Made by a program: the position numbers and the translations under genes. 64,000 bases of DNA from Paenibacillus sp. J2TS4 (GTDB lineage: Bacteria > Bacillota > Bacilli > Paenibacillales > NBRC-103111): NCBI RefSeq assembly GCF_018403245.1, contig NZ_BOSH01000004.1, positions 124,001-188,000 on the forward strand, read 5' to 3'. A model generated the notes under the pieces. That model had not been told where the DNA came from and did not search any database. It saw nothing but the letters and a program-made list of their open reading frames with translations. This document shows positions 41,938 to 50,146 of this stretch, one piece after another; position 1 is the first letter of the stretch; every line of letters begins with the position of its first letter.

Positions 41938-42285
41938 ATGAATATACAACAAAAACTATCCGAATCCATTGCTTTACTTGGATGGACTAGGATGACTCTG
42001 CCGAATCATCAGGGGGAGATTGGCGAATCTGACGGAATAAAGTTAGCCTCATATCAAGTGAAACCGGAGGAGAGAGATAGTTATCTAATCTACGAGCTCC
42101 TGCAATTTTGTATGCGACTAGGGCGAGAAGTCTCCTTAATCGTACGGGGGCAGTTCGGGAAGGAACGGTTAATCGGCCGAATTTATCACCTGGATCCTGC
42201 TCGAGTCACCCTTAGTACCGGTAACGGATACGAATGGATAGAGCTAGAGGATGTAATGGAAGCGGGCATGAAAGTAATCGGTTGA
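41938..42285 (+). CDS. Third YolD-like protein
   Basis: A 115-aa YolD-family protein: an N-terminal helical part (IQQKLSESIALLGWTRMTLP), then LLQFCMRLGREVSLIVRGQFG and a C-terminal SH3-like part ending NGYEWIELEDVMEAG, the last feature shared with the other copies (YTWIELYDLL, FLWVKIADI). I use ATG 41938, behind AAAGGCGGTG. No polymerase gene accompanies it. A LexA box lies 300 bases upstream with repeats in between, suggesting that part of an SOS cassette was lost. Confidence 0.75.
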   Translation: MNIQQKLSESIALLGWTRMTLPNHQGEIGESDGIKLASYQVKPEERDSYLIYELLQFCMRLGREVSLIVRGQFGKERLIGRIYHLDPARVTLSTGNGYEWIELEDVMEAGMKVIG

Positions 42286-42359
42286 GAAAGAAAAGGTCCT
42301 CACAGTGCATAGGAGATCGTCACGGTTACGGCGGAGGAGTGAGGCGGTTTGGAAATAAA

Positions 42360-42395
42360 AAATGGAGCGCTGAGATTTAATCCAGCACTCCATTT
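42360..42395. terminator. Terminator between yolD-like and WGxxGxxG gene
   Basis: AAATGGAGCGCTG and CAGCACTCCATTT pair around a 10-base loop. On the reverse strand TTTTTATTTCC follows, so it mainly serves the gene at 42405-42668. Confidence 0.75.
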
Positions 42396-42404
42396 CTATG
42401 CGGC

Positions 42405-42668
42405 TTATTTTTCCCGTTCCCCTGACCTGTTTCTTAACCCTGCGAGTCCAATTAATCCGAGAAGACCTACCCATCCCCAATTATTGGCGTAAGTATTCGT
42501 TGCGTATGTTCTCGTATTTGCTGTTCCTCTGTCATGGGTGGTTGTTCCTGTTGTCGTTCCTGTTGTTGTTGCAGCTGTTTCTGTTGCAGCTGTAACTTCG
42601 GCAAAAACAGGCATCGAAAAGAATAGAATCGAAACCGAAACCATCAAAATAGCAACTAACCTCTTCAT
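42405..42668 (-). CDS. Small exported WGxxGxxG-type protein
   Basis: An 87-aa protein with a signal peptide (AILMVSVSILFFSMPVFA), a Thr-rich low-complexity region (TETAATTTGTTTGTTTHDRG), then NNWGWVGLLGLIGLAGLRNR and a basic tail. The WGxxGLLGLIGLAGLR end is the sorting-like signature of WGxxGxxG proteins in Bacillales, with a Trp/Gly motif, hydrophobic helix and Arg cluster. ATG follows GGAGGG. Function of the family is unknown; the neighbouring DUF3231 gene is on the same strand, 33 bases upstream. Confidence 0.8.
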   Translation of the reverse strand: MKRLVAILMVSVSILFFSMPVFAEVTAATETAATTTGTTTGTTTHDRGTANTRTYATNTYANNWGWVGLLGLIGLAGLRNRSGEREK

Positions 42669-42701
42669 GTAAATACCCTCCTATTTGTAGTTGTATATTG
42701 C

Positions 42702-43220
42702 TTAGACTTCAACGGGCTCAGGTCTTGTAACATGTAACGGCGGTGGTATCAACCAGCCTTTTTCCTTAGTCATCTCAACAATTTTTAAACCCAAAGCCGC
42801 TTTAGTTGTGTGATACTTGCCAAATAAGGCTCCAATATCTACTCTTATTGATTTGCCCATAATTTGGCTGCATACCACCATGCTTGCCGCAGTATCTGCC
42901 GCAATAAGGGAGGCAATCTCCGGGTCTGTAATTCTTGCACCGACTGGAATCTCGGCAAGCTTCGCTTCAGGCCTGTCCGGGAGAACGGGGGAAGGCGCAA
43001 TTCCGTTACTGGTTAATATTGTGTCACATTCTTTAACTTCTAATTCGGATTGATCGATTAAATCGCTCAAGATTTTTTTCAAGTCTTTGTCGCCAGCATG
43101 GAAATAGTAAGCCCGATAGACTGAAATACAACCTTTTGCTTTCATGGAAAACGACCATACATCAAAAATTTCACCATAATGAAGAGGTTCATCTTTGGGA
43201 TTTCCACTTAATACGCCCAT
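42702..43220 (-). CDS. DUF3231 family protein
   Basis: A 172-aa protein starting MGVLSGNPKDEPLHYGEIF, the typical DUF3231 opening, with DVWSFSMKAKGCISVYRAYYFHAGDKDLKKIL in two conserved helices. Ferritin-like four-helix proteins of this group are common in Bacillales and often spore-associated; no metal site is certain here. AGGAGC lies before ATG 43220. It may be co-transcribed with the WGxxGxxG-type gene downstream. Confidence 0.85.
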   Translation of the reverse strand: MGVLSGNPKDEPLHYGEIFDVWSFSMKAKGCISVYRAYYFHAGDKDLKKILSDLIDQSELEVKECDTILTSNGIAPSPVLPDRPEAKLAEIPVGARITDPEIASLIAADTAASMVVCSQIMGKSIRVDIGALFGKYHTTKAALGLKIVEMTKEKGWLIPPPLHVTRPEPVEV

Positions 43221-43375
43221 GATAACAGCTCCTTGTCAATGGTTGTCAATCGATCGTTATAATTCCCGTTTTCTTAAATGTTATACGCTAATTTTTAGAA
43301 AAGAAAACTTAAGTTTGTTATTCGTAGTGATTTCAGCATGGATGTATTTTCTGCCGAAAAGTCATCCACACTGCT

Positions 43376-43508
43376 GAAAAAAATAATTGGGCGCCCCTTG
43401 CGGGACGCCCTCATGGGAGAGGAGAAACCGGACGAAGAGCTTATGGGGAAACGTAAGCCTTCTCCGCGGTTGTCTACGACATTGCTCTAATGTCGATACT
43501 GTCATGAT
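43376..43508 (-). ncRNA. csfG: Candidate csfG-like sporulation small RNA
   Basis: Upstream of rsmD (ylbH), the place of csfG in Bacillus subtilis, the reverse strand has three hairpins: CGACATTAGAGCAATGTCG (43495-43478), GGCTTACGTTTCCCCATAAGCT (43458-43437) with a pyrimidine loop, and a terminator GGGCGTCCCGCAAGGGGCGCCC with AATTATTTTTTT. A second pyrimidine-rich single-stranded stretch (GTTTCTCCTCTCCC) lies between them. GTATAAT, 15 bases, then CAATCATGA just upstream resembles a forespore SigF/SigG promoter. The assignment is from position and structure only. Confidence 0.5.
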
Positions 43509-43619
43509 TGACTCTTTGCTCTGAAATTATACATCTGTGATTAAATTTTTTTGTAAAAAGCGGCAACAATATGTGATAATATAGCAACGAATGATATAAG
43601 CACAAAAAGGGGTCAGCCG

Positions 43620-44210
43620 ATGAGAGTCATTTCTGGAACAGCTAGAGGAAGGCCGCTTAAGGCCGTACCCGGCAGCGGAACAAGACCTACGACAGACAAG
43701 GTCAAGGAAGCGGTATTCAGCATGATAGGACCATATTTTGATGGGGGGCGCGCTTTGGATTTGTTTGCCGGAACAGGAGCTCTCGGAATCGAGGCACTTA
43801 GCCGGGGAATGGACCAGGCCGTATTCATCGATCTGGAGAAAAAAAGCATCGATGTCATTCGTGATAATTTGCAGTCGGCGGGATTAGCGGAGCAGGCCGA
43901 AGTATATCGCAATGAAGCGATTCGCGGTCTTAAAGCATTGGCCAAAAGAGACATTCGTTTTGACCTTGTCTTGTTGGATCCTCCTTATAAGATGAAGAGA
44001 TTAGACGATCTCGTACGAATGATAAGCGATCTGGAGTTGTTGGAGCCGCAAGCGACTGTTTTGATCGAGTGCGACACCTCTCATGTCTATGAAGCTCGCA
44101 TCGGAGATTTGTTCCAAACTCGTCACACCGTCTACGGGGACACTGCTATCTATGTTTACCGTTATGAAAGTCAAATCCCGGAGCAAGACCTGCACACGAA
44201 GAAGGAGTGA
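43620..44210 (+). CDS. rsmD: 16S rRNA (guanine-966-N2)-methyltransferase RsmD
   Basis: SAM-dependent methyltransferase that modifies G966 of 16S rRNA. The 196-aa protein begins MRVISGTARGRPLKA, has the SAM motif ALDLFAGTGALGIEALSRG (about residues 45-63) and the catalytic DPPY in LVLLDPPYKMK (about 122). It precedes coaD by 7 bases, the standard ylbH-coaD pair. ATG follows AAAAAGGGGTCAGCCG. Confidence 0.95.
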   Translation: MRVISGTARGRPLKAVPGSGTRPTTDKVKEAVFSMIGPYFDGGRALDLFAGTGALGIEALSRGMDQAVFIDLEKKSIDVIRDNLQSAGLAEQAEVYRNEAIRGLKALAKRDIRFDLVLLDPPYKMKRLDDLVRMISDLELLEPQATVLIECDTSHVYEARIGDLFQTRHTVYGDTAIYVYRYESQIPEQDLHTKKE

Positions 44211-44217
44211 ATCAGCG

Positions 44218-44721
44218 ATGAATAAACCGAGTCATGAGCATACGATTGCCGTCTGTCCGGGCAGTTTTGATCCTGTTACTTATGGACACCTGGATATTAT
44301 TCAAAGAGCGTCGCAAGTGTTTGAAAAAGTCATTGTCGCCGTTCTAGTCAATTCCAGTAAAACGCCTTTGTTTAGCCTTCAGGAGCGACAGAAATTTTTG
44401 GAGCAGGTCACTGGGCATATTCCGAACGTTGAAGTAGACAGCTTCGATGATTTGCTCATCAACTATATGAAGGAACGCAAAGCCCAGGTTATTGTCAAGG
44501 GCTTAAGGGCAGTATCCGATTTTGAGTATGAGCTGCAGATGGCTGCTCTCAATCGCAAGATGAGCACGGATATCGAAACCTTTTTCATGATGTCAAGCAG
44601 TCAGTACTCCTACTTAAGCTCGAGTATTGTCAAGCAAATCGCCCAGTTTCATGGTCCGGTCGGAGATTTCGTGCCCGAGGTGGTCGAGCAGGCGCTAAGA
44701 GACAAGTATAGCACCCGTTAG
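44218..44721 (+). CDS. coaD: Phosphopantetheine adenylyltransferase
   Basis: Transfers AMP to 4'-phosphopantetheine in CoA synthesis. The 167-aa protein has the nucleotidyltransferase motif CPGSFDPVTYGHLDII, VKGLRAVSDFEYELQMA and the ISxxS-like SSQYSYLSSSIVKQIA. ATG 44218 is preceded by GAAGGAGTGA; a longer frame starting inside rsmD is not needed. Its stop overlaps the end of convergent ylbJ by four bases, so there is no room for a terminator between them. Confidence 0.96.
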   Translation: MNKPSHEHTIAVCPGSFDPVTYGHLDIIQRASQVFEKVIVAVLVNSSKTPLFSLQERQKFLEQVTGHIPNVEVDSFDDLLINYMKERKAQVIVKGLRAVSDFEYELQMAALNRKMSTDIETFFMMSSSQYSYLSSSIVKQIAQFHGPVGDFVPEVVEQALRDKYSTR

Positions 44722-45971
44722 TTGGTTTTGTTCCTGCAGATGTAATAAATAATGGAAGACGTACATATCAGAAGGACAATAAGCAATGCAATGAACAAAT
44801 ATAGTTTTCCTAACAGCGGCCACATTCTTAATCCCTCCATCCAGAAGGAGCCGGCTCCGATCGTTGAAGATTTGGCGGAGATGGAAGCTCCAACCATGTC
44901 AGAAGGGGCAAATGATGTACCGATAATCCCGAAGGTGGAAGTTAATGGTTTCCACAGAAGGACCGTTAATATAAAAGCATAAGCTGCGTGCAGCAATCGG
45001 GCAAACATAAAGGGAAAGTAACGAATTCCGTCTGCCTTGGCCAAGCTGATGGTCTGCGCGTGCAAGGAAAAGCCGCTCCATCCGAGAATAGCACCGATCA
45101 CTGCCGATTGAACGAGAGGAGAGGACGACCACTGGCTTGTTCCGAACACACCGAGATAGGGATCCAGAAGGCCGGCCAGGTAAGTGGTGATCGGTTCGGC
45201 CGCCAGAAAAGGTCCGAAGGCCAATACAAGGACACGGTGAATAACGGAAAAAAGAATGATATATCCACCGATAGCAAGAAGCGTTTGAGCGGCCGAGGTT
45301 ACCGAATCTCCCAGCAGCTTGCCGAATGTCCGGCCATCCTCCTGATGGGCCGAGCGCATAGACCAGGCGGAGCGGCGAAGAAGCCCGAGCTGGTTCTGTA
45401 ACGAACGGGAACGGTCCTCTGGAGCTTTATTCGCCTGCCCGTCTTTATACAACAGCCGCAAGGTAATCCCCATAATTAGTGCCGATAAATAATGAATGAC
45501 GGCAATCAGGAACCCGGTTTCAGCGCTTTGCAGGAAGCCGACTCCGATAACAGCTATCATTACCATAGGGCTGCATAAATGGCTGACCGCGAGCAGTCTC
45601 TGAGCTTCGGCCGCGTTGATCAGCCGCCCACGGATGAGCTTGCCGGTCGCGTCCGCCCCTGCTGGAAAACCGGCGGTCAGTCCCAAGGCAAGCGCCCAGC
45701 CTCCCGCTCCGGGAAGCCGAAACACCCATCTCATGGCGGATTCCAACAAACTGCCGAGAGCATGCACGAGACCAAGGCCCGTCATCATCTCTGACAGGAT
45801 GAGAAAAGGGAGCAGTCCGGGAAATACGACGTTCCACCATAATGTCAATCCGTTAAGGGAAGATTTAAACACTTGATCGGGATACATAATAATAAACAGT
45901 ACGAGAATAACAGCCAGGCCGCCGAGCAGAATGGTAAATGATCGGCTGTCGGGCTGAATCCATTTCCGCAT
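44718..45971 (-). CDS. ylbJ: Sporulation integral membrane protein YlbJ
   Basis: A 417-aa polytopic membrane protein with two nucleoside-recognition (Gate) domains and about ten helices: WWNVVFPGLLPFLILSEMMTGLG in the first half, GWSGFSLHAQTISLAKADGI in the second. YlbJ is needed for spore cortex formation in Bacillus subtilis, where it is SigE-controlled. ATG 45971 has GGAGG 8 bases upstream; a longer frame to 46055 lacks a ribosome site. It is encoded opposite to its neighbours coaD and sepM, in the conserved ylb cluster. Confidence 0.93.
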   Translation of the reverse strand: MRKWIQPDSRSFTILLGGLAVILVLFIIMYPDQVFKSSLNGLTLWWNVVFPGLLPFLILSEMMTGLGLVHALGSLLESAMRWVFRLPGAGGWALALGLTAGFPAGADATGKLIRGRLINAAEAQRLLAVSHLCSPMVMIAVIGVGFLQSAETGFLIAVIHYLSALIMGITLRLLYKDGQANKAPEDRSRSLQNQLGLLRRSAWSMRSAHQEDGRTFGKLLGDSVTSAAQTLLAIGGYIILFSVIHRVLVLAFGPFLAAEPITTYLAGLLDPYLGVFGTSQWSSSPLVQSAVIGAILGWSGFSLHAQTISLAKADGIRYFPFMFARLLHAAYAFILTVLLWKPLTSTFGIIGTSFAPSDMVGASISAKSSTIGAGSFWMEGLRMWPLLGKLYLFIALLIVLLICTSSIIYYICRNKTN

Positions 45972-46270
45972 GCGATTCACCTCCGTCCCGCTTATTGCAT
46001 ATTTACGCCACACGGCCTGGAAATAGACCAAGCCTTCCTTCCGCTCTCGGGCCAAGCCCTGAAGGCAGGGAAGCCGCCTGGAGTCAGCAAAGCAGCCTTG
46101 TGTCTTGCTAGGCTAGAAAATGATCTTTTGTTTTATAGGAATCCGTGTCATTAATGAATGTGGCGATGCGAGCCGGGCTTTGCGTTCTTTTGGATGGAGT
46201 GGACTCTTGCATCAGTTATTGCCGTATATATAGCGGGGATAACTTTTTCTACAGAAAGGAGAGGAATCCA

Positions 46271-47431
46271 GTGGCGGATCATACTAAGGAGGGAGCGTCC
46301 GGAGGCCGCGATCCATGGGAACGAATTGAAAGACGGAGACGCCGGGGCAGAAATTCTGCCGTCCGGTACCTGGCCCCGATACTGGTTGGACTGATCTTTT
46401 TTTGCATTCTGTATTTTATTCCGCTTCCTTATTATATTTATAAGCCGGGTTCGGCGGAGAACATCAGACCTATGGTTGAAATTCCGCAAGGCGGACAGCC
46501 GGAAAGCGGGTCCTTTATGTTGACGACGGTAGGGGTGGTGAATTCCAATCTGATCGGATATCTATATGCCCAGTGGAGTGATCTCTATGAGCTGCGTCCC
46601 AAAGAGACCGTTCGCCGCGAAGGGGAAACGGAACGGGAGTATAACAAACGGCAGGAATATAATATGGTAACATCTCAAAGCAGCGCTATTCAGGTGGCTT
46701 ATCAAAAAGCCGGCATCCCTTACCGAATAGATAATGTCGGTATCATCGTGCTGCAAGTGGCTCAGGAAATGCCTGCTTATGGCAAGCTTCAGGCGGGAGA
46801 TATCATTAAAGAGGTCGATGGCCGGACGGCTGCGGCTGCTTCCGAGTTGACCGAGTACTTGCAAAGCAAATCGGCTGGCGATGAAGTTAGCGTCACTTTC
46901 CAGCGGGGATCCGCGACGAAGACAGAGACGATCGCTCTCGGCCAGCTCCCGTCGGACAAGGATGACCCGGTGGAGAAGCCGAGACCCGGCCTCGGCGTTA
47001 CTATTGGCACCCTGCAGGAAGTGCGGGCAGAGGATGAAGCGAAGCAGGTATATGTAAAGGCGGGGAACATTGGCGGTCCATCGGCCGGGCTAATGTTTTC
47101 GTTAGAAATTTACAACCAGCTGGTGGAAGAGGATATAACGAAAGGCTACCGTATCGCAGGTACCGGGGAGCTGGACGTTCACGGCAATGTCGGGGTGATC
47201 GGAGGAATCCAGTTCAAAGTAGTGGCCGCCCATCGGGAAGGAGCGGATATTTTCTTCGCCCCGGAAGATTGGATTCCGGAGCCGGGACAAAATTTTGCCC
47301 CTATTCCAAACGCCTCTATAGCCGAGGAGCAAGCAAAGAAGATTAAAACCGAGATGAAAATTGTTCCGGTGCGGACAGTGGACGATGCACTGGCTTATTT
47401 GAAATCCTTGCCGCCGAAAAATGCCTCCTGA
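46271..47431 (+). CDS. ylbL: SepM-type PDZ/Lon-like membrane protease (YlbL)
   Basis: A 386-aa protein with one N-terminal transmembrane helix (YLAPILVGLIFFCILYFIPLP), a PDZ domain (about residues 160-240, GIIVLQVAQEMPAYGKLQAG), and a C-terminal Lon-type protease domain. The Ser-Lys dyad is seen in GGPSAGLMFSLEIY and GGIQFKVVAAHREG. SepM processes competence pheromone in streptococci; Bacillus YlbL helps degrade the SOS division inhibitor YneA. I prefer GTG 46271 with GGAGAGG upstream; the in-frame ATG at 46145 adds a non-conserved stretch. Next to ylbJ and tmcAL as in Bacillus. Confidence 0.9.
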   Translation: MADHTKEGASGGRDPWERIERRRRRGRNSAVRYLAPILVGLIFFCILYFIPLPYYIYKPGSAENIRPMVEIPQGGQPESGSFMLTTVGVVNSNLIGYLYAQWSDLYELRPKETVRREGETEREYNKRQEYNMVTSQSSAIQVAYQKAGIPYRIDNVGIIVLQVAQEMPAYGKLQAGDIIKEVDGRTAAAASELTEYLQSKSAGDEVSVTFQRGSATKTETIALGQLPSDKDDPVEKPRPGLGVTIGTLQEVRAEDEAKQVYVKAGNIGGPSAGLMFSLEIYNQLVEEDITKGYRIAGTGELDVHGNVGVIGGIQFKVVAAHREGADIFFAPEDWIPEPGQNFAPIPNASIAEEQAKKIKTEMKIVPVRTVDDALAYLKSLPPKNAS

Positions 47432-47496
47432 GTAGAAGAGCAAGGGATGGCATCTGATGCCACTGCAGAAATACATCGAAATCCAGTAAAGAACGG

Positions 47497-48762
47497 TTAA
47501 TCCGGCTCCATCCGAAGCGGGGGCTCATAGTAATCGCGGAATATTTCCCCGGAAGAGGGTCTTGAATACCCGAGGGAGTAGGCTCCGGTGGCCCTTATGT
47601 CCATTTCCAGATACGAAGGGCATTCCCTCGGGATTTTGACGAGAATGGGACAGCGAGCGTTCTGTTTCATCCGTTTCAGCAGTAGACGGCCCTTGGAGGA
47701 GAAGCCGAGCACGCGAATATATTGCGGGCCAGCGCCCAACGCTTCCCGGGATAACTGAACTTTATAATGGTTGAGCAAAATTCGGACGAGCATTCTTTGC
47801 AGCTTCGTCCGCGTGTATCGCTTCGTTTTGACCAGGCGGATCAGAGCTTCGAAAGCATCCTCTTGGGTGAGCGGATCGCTCTGGTGCCGTAACCATTCAG
47901 GAAGACTTTGCTTAAGGCGATGCTCCAATCCTTCGGTCACTTCATGGATTAAATGCAGCTCGTCGGCTGATTTGGTGACAAGCTGATGAAGCAGGGGATG
48001 CAGGTAATGATTCCAAGTGATCGGTGCTCGTCCAGCCTGCAGCTCTCTGGAGAGAATGTCTAAAGTATAGGATGGGACATACCTGAGAATCTGCTGCAAC
48101 CCTGCTTCCTGCCCGTTCTTATCCAATAAACGGCGGATAGCTGTTGCGCTGGCGATCCGTTCATCGGTGGCGTCCTGGTCATGATAGCCTGAATTGTGGC
48201 GGGTAATCGTGGCGGGAACAATGGAGCTGTTTAGCCTTTTTAGCGCCATCAGATAATGTAATCCGAGCGTATTATTAGGCGCGTTCAGGTTGCCGGCAGC
48301 TTCTTTGCCAAGCCAAGCCTGAATCGCGGCGCTGTAAGCGGACGGATAGTTCAAGCCTTGCTCCAGCCTCTCAGCCAGAAGCCGCTGGAAGCTGTTTTGT
48401 TCCTCGTGCAGCCGCTCAGCCAGGCTTGACAGCCAATCGACATCTCCGCCTTCACTGCCAAAGCAGAGCGAATCCACCGCGCCGCAATCGTCCAACGTAC
48501 GTACGGCGCCGTAAGCGAACCATTCCGCCGCTTGTGAGGAATAGGCGACAGGAAGCTCGAGGACGACATCGACCCCCATCCGTAAAGCCATCTCCGCCCG
48601 GGCCCACTTATTGACGAGGGCCGGCTCGCCCCGCTGCAGCCAATGACCGCTCATGACGGCTATGGCTGCATCAGCTCCGGTGACGGTCTTGGATTGTTCA
48701 AAATGATATACATGCCCGTTATGAAGCGGGTTATACTCTACTATGAGGCCGACGGTTTTCAA
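47497..48762 (-). CDS. tmcAL: tRNA(Met) cytidine acetate ligase TmcAL (YlbM)
   Basis: Forms N4-acetylcytidine at the wobble base of elongator tRNA-Met using acetate and ATP. The protein has the nucleotidyltransferase motif GLIVEYNPLHNGHVYHF, MSGHWLQRGEPALVNKWARAEMAL and the C-terminal tRNA-binding half (TKRYTRTKLQRMLVRILL). Two TTG codons are possible: 48768 and 48762. The first would sit only two or three bases after GGAGGAG, so 48762 (421 aa, MKTVGLIVEYNP) is more likely. It converges on sepM, with 65 bases between. Confidence 0.92.
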   Translation of the reverse strand: MKTVGLIVEYNPLHNGHVYHFEQSKTVTGADAAIAVMSGHWLQRGEPALVNKWARAEMALRMGVDVVLELPVAYSSQAAEWFAYGAVRTLDDCGAVDSLCFGSEGGDVDWLSSLAERLHEEQNSFQRLLAERLEQGLNYPSAYSAAIQAWLGKEAAGNLNAPNNTLGLHYLMALKRLNSSIVPATITRHNSGYHDQDATDERIASATAIRRLLDKNGQEAGLQQILRYVPSYTLDILSRELQAGRAPITWNHYLHPLLHQLVTKSADELHLIHEVTEGLEHRLKQSLPEWLRHQSDPLTQEDAFEALIRLVKTKRYTRTKLQRMLVRILLNHYKVQLSREALGAGPQYIRVLGFSSKGRLLLKRMKQNARCPILVKIPRECPSYLEMDIRATGAYSLGYSRPSSGEIFRDYYEPPLRMEPD

Positions 48763-48822
48763 TCGCAATCTCCTCCCTGGTTGCCCGTTAGGTCCAGACC
48801 TGCTATGATCGGGTTAAGTGTC

Positions 48823-49017
48823 GCTTAAATCGCATAAGAAGCTACCTCTAAAGAAGAATTCGGCGACATCTGCGAAAATGCATCCATGTAAGCTTCTTTT
48901 ACGATGCAAAGATGAAAAGATAAGTGATCATTGCCTTGCTTAAATCGCATAAGAAGCTACCTCTAAAGAAGAATTCGGCGACATCTGCGAAAATGCATCC
49001 ATGTAAGCTTCTTTTAC
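48823..49017. repeat. Perfect 80-bp direct repeat (two copies, period 115)
   Basis: Bases 48823-48902 and 48938-49017 are the same: start GCTTAAATCGCATAAGAAGC, middle GAAGAATTCGGCGACATCTG, end CATGTAAGCTTCTTTTAC. AAGAAGCTTAC-like ends (AAGAAGCTAC at the left, GTAAGCTTCTT at the right) let each unit fold into a hairpin. A diverged copy lies at 41791-41878. It fills the 333-base gap between tmcAL and yceD. Confidence 0.85.
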
Positions 49018-49095
49018 TATAGCATGGACAGAAAATGTTGACAAAAGATCAGCACTATCGCTATAATTAACTTTGTTTGTTTGGGGTGAATATTC

Positions 49096-49605
49096 ATGCT
49101 GCTTCATCTTAAGGACTTAATAGCCAAAGAGAAGTCTGTGCATATGAAAGAGTCCTTGGATCTGTCCAGTTTGCTGAAGGACCGTCAAGATTTGCGAAGC
49201 TTCGGCTTGCTGGAAGCGGAACTGGAGGCTAAAGGGACATCCGGTATGGTGGAGGTCACCGGCGAGCTGACGCTTGATGTAGAGATGTCATGCTCCCGCT
49301 GTCTGGATCCTGTCCGCGAGACATTGAGTATTCCATTTCGGGAATTGTTCGCGGGGTCGGCAGAATTGCTGCCGGCGGAGGAAGTGGATGATGCCCACAT
49401 AGTGACCGAAGATAAAGTAGAGCTGACCCCTTACCTGGAGGAGGCCGTTGTGCTCGCTCTCCCTTATGCACCGTTGTGCGGTGAAGAATGCCAAGGGCTT
49501 TGTCCGGTATGCGGAAGTAACCGCAATGATAACCCTTGTGAGTGCAAGGTGGAGAGAATCGATCCGCGGCTTGCCGGTTTGGCGGATTTTTTCAAACAGC
49601 CATAA
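49096..49605 (+). CDS. yceD: YceD family (DUF177) 23S rRNA-associated protein
   Basis: A 169-aa DUF177 protein (YlbN in Bacillus). It carries the family cysteines: CSRCLDPV near residue 60 and CGEECQGLCPVCGSNRNDNPCEC near the end, forming a probable zinc site. In Escherichia coli the homologue affects 23S rRNA accumulation. It is directly upstream of rpmF and the fap operon, the usual ylbN-rpmF order. The ATG at 49096 has TTGGGGTGA upstream. Confidence 0.92.
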   Translation: MLLHLKDLIAKEKSVHMKESLDLSSLLKDRQDLRSFGLLEAELEAKGTSGMVEVTGELTLDVEMSCSRCLDPVRETLSIPFRELFAGSAELLPAEEVDDAHIVTEDKVELTPYLEEAVVLALPYAPLCGEECQGLCPVCGSNRNDNPCECKVERIDPRLAGLADFFKQP

Positions 49606-49707
49606 GCAGATTCACTACGGACTATTCTAATACAAACTGATAAACTGGACTTAAAAGATCGTTAAGGCGAAGATCGGTTTATCTCATGATAAGGAGGTGG
49701 AAAATCC

Positions 49708-49881
49708 ATGGCAGTACCTCAGCGGAGAACATCCAAAACTCGTCGCGACAAGCGCCGTACTCACTTTAAACTAGTTGTTCCTGGCATGGTCAAATGCGAA
49801 CAATGCGGAGAGCTTAAAATGGCTCATCGTGTATGTAAAGTTTGCGGGACTTACAAAGGTAGAGAAATTATTAAACAATAA
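49708..49881 (+). CDS. rpmF: 50S ribosomal protein L32
   Basis: A 57-aa basic ribosomal protein beginning [19 protein letters not shown], with the zinc-binding pairs CEQCGELK and [11 protein letters not shown], so it is the zinc-containing type. AAGGAGGTGG lies 5 bases upstream of ATG 49708. It follows yceD after about 100 bases and precedes fapR. Too short for many gene finders. Confidence 0.96.
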   Translation: MAVPQRRTSKTRRDKRRTHFKLVVPGMVKCEQCGELKMAHRVCKVCGTYKGREIIKQ

Positions 49882-49892
49882 TGAATTGGAAG

Positions 49893-49930
49893 TAGTGCTT
49901 CATCTTTTCGGGTGGGGTGCTATTTTTTTT
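49893..49930 (+). terminator. Likely terminator after rpmF
   Basis: TAGTGCTTCATC and GGTGGGGTGCTA form a 12-bp stem with several G-U pairs, followed by eight T. Confidence 0.55.
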
Positions 49931-49947
49931 CATTAGAATGATAAGTT

Positions 49948-50040
49948 CCGGGGCTCCCCGCGAAGTATTAGGAATAAGCTTCGAAGGCCATACATCACTT
50001 TTTGTACGAGTGGGGGTTATTTTATGCTTCTGCCCCCGCC
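49948..50040. repeat. Diverged fragment related to the MITE-like element core
   Basis: CGGGGCTCCCCGCGAAGTAT, then GGAATAAGCTTCGAAGG, TCACTTTTTG and ATGCTTCTGCCCCC follow the same order as CGGGGTCCCCGAAAAGTA, GGAATCGCTTCGAAG, TCACTTTTTG and GAAGCTTCGGGGGC in the element at 30115-30376. The terminal repeats are absent, so it is either a truncated relic or an independent repeat that the element also contains. Confidence 0.5.
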
Positions 50041-50078
50041 TCTCTTTTCATTTTGCTCATAATTATATATACTACAGA

Positions 50079-50095
50079 TTAGCACCAGGTAATAA
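50079..50095. promoter_or_regulatory. FapR operator
   Basis: TTAGCACCAGGTAATAA fits the 17-bp FapR box (TTAGTACC-N-GGTACTAA type palindrome) with two changes, 51 bases before fapR. Just upstream lies AT-rich promoter-like sequence (TATATATACT). Malonyl-CoA should release FapR and switch on fapR-plsX-fab genes. Confidence 0.8.
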
Positions 50096-50146
50096 AATGA
50101 AGTAACAAGGGTAATCAAAGACCGACCGGACGAATCCGGAGTAACC

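Noticed and set aside
48823..49017. CRISPR array
   Set aside because: Only two units of 80 bp with one 35-bp spacer, repeats far longer than CRISPR repeats, and no cas genes nearby.
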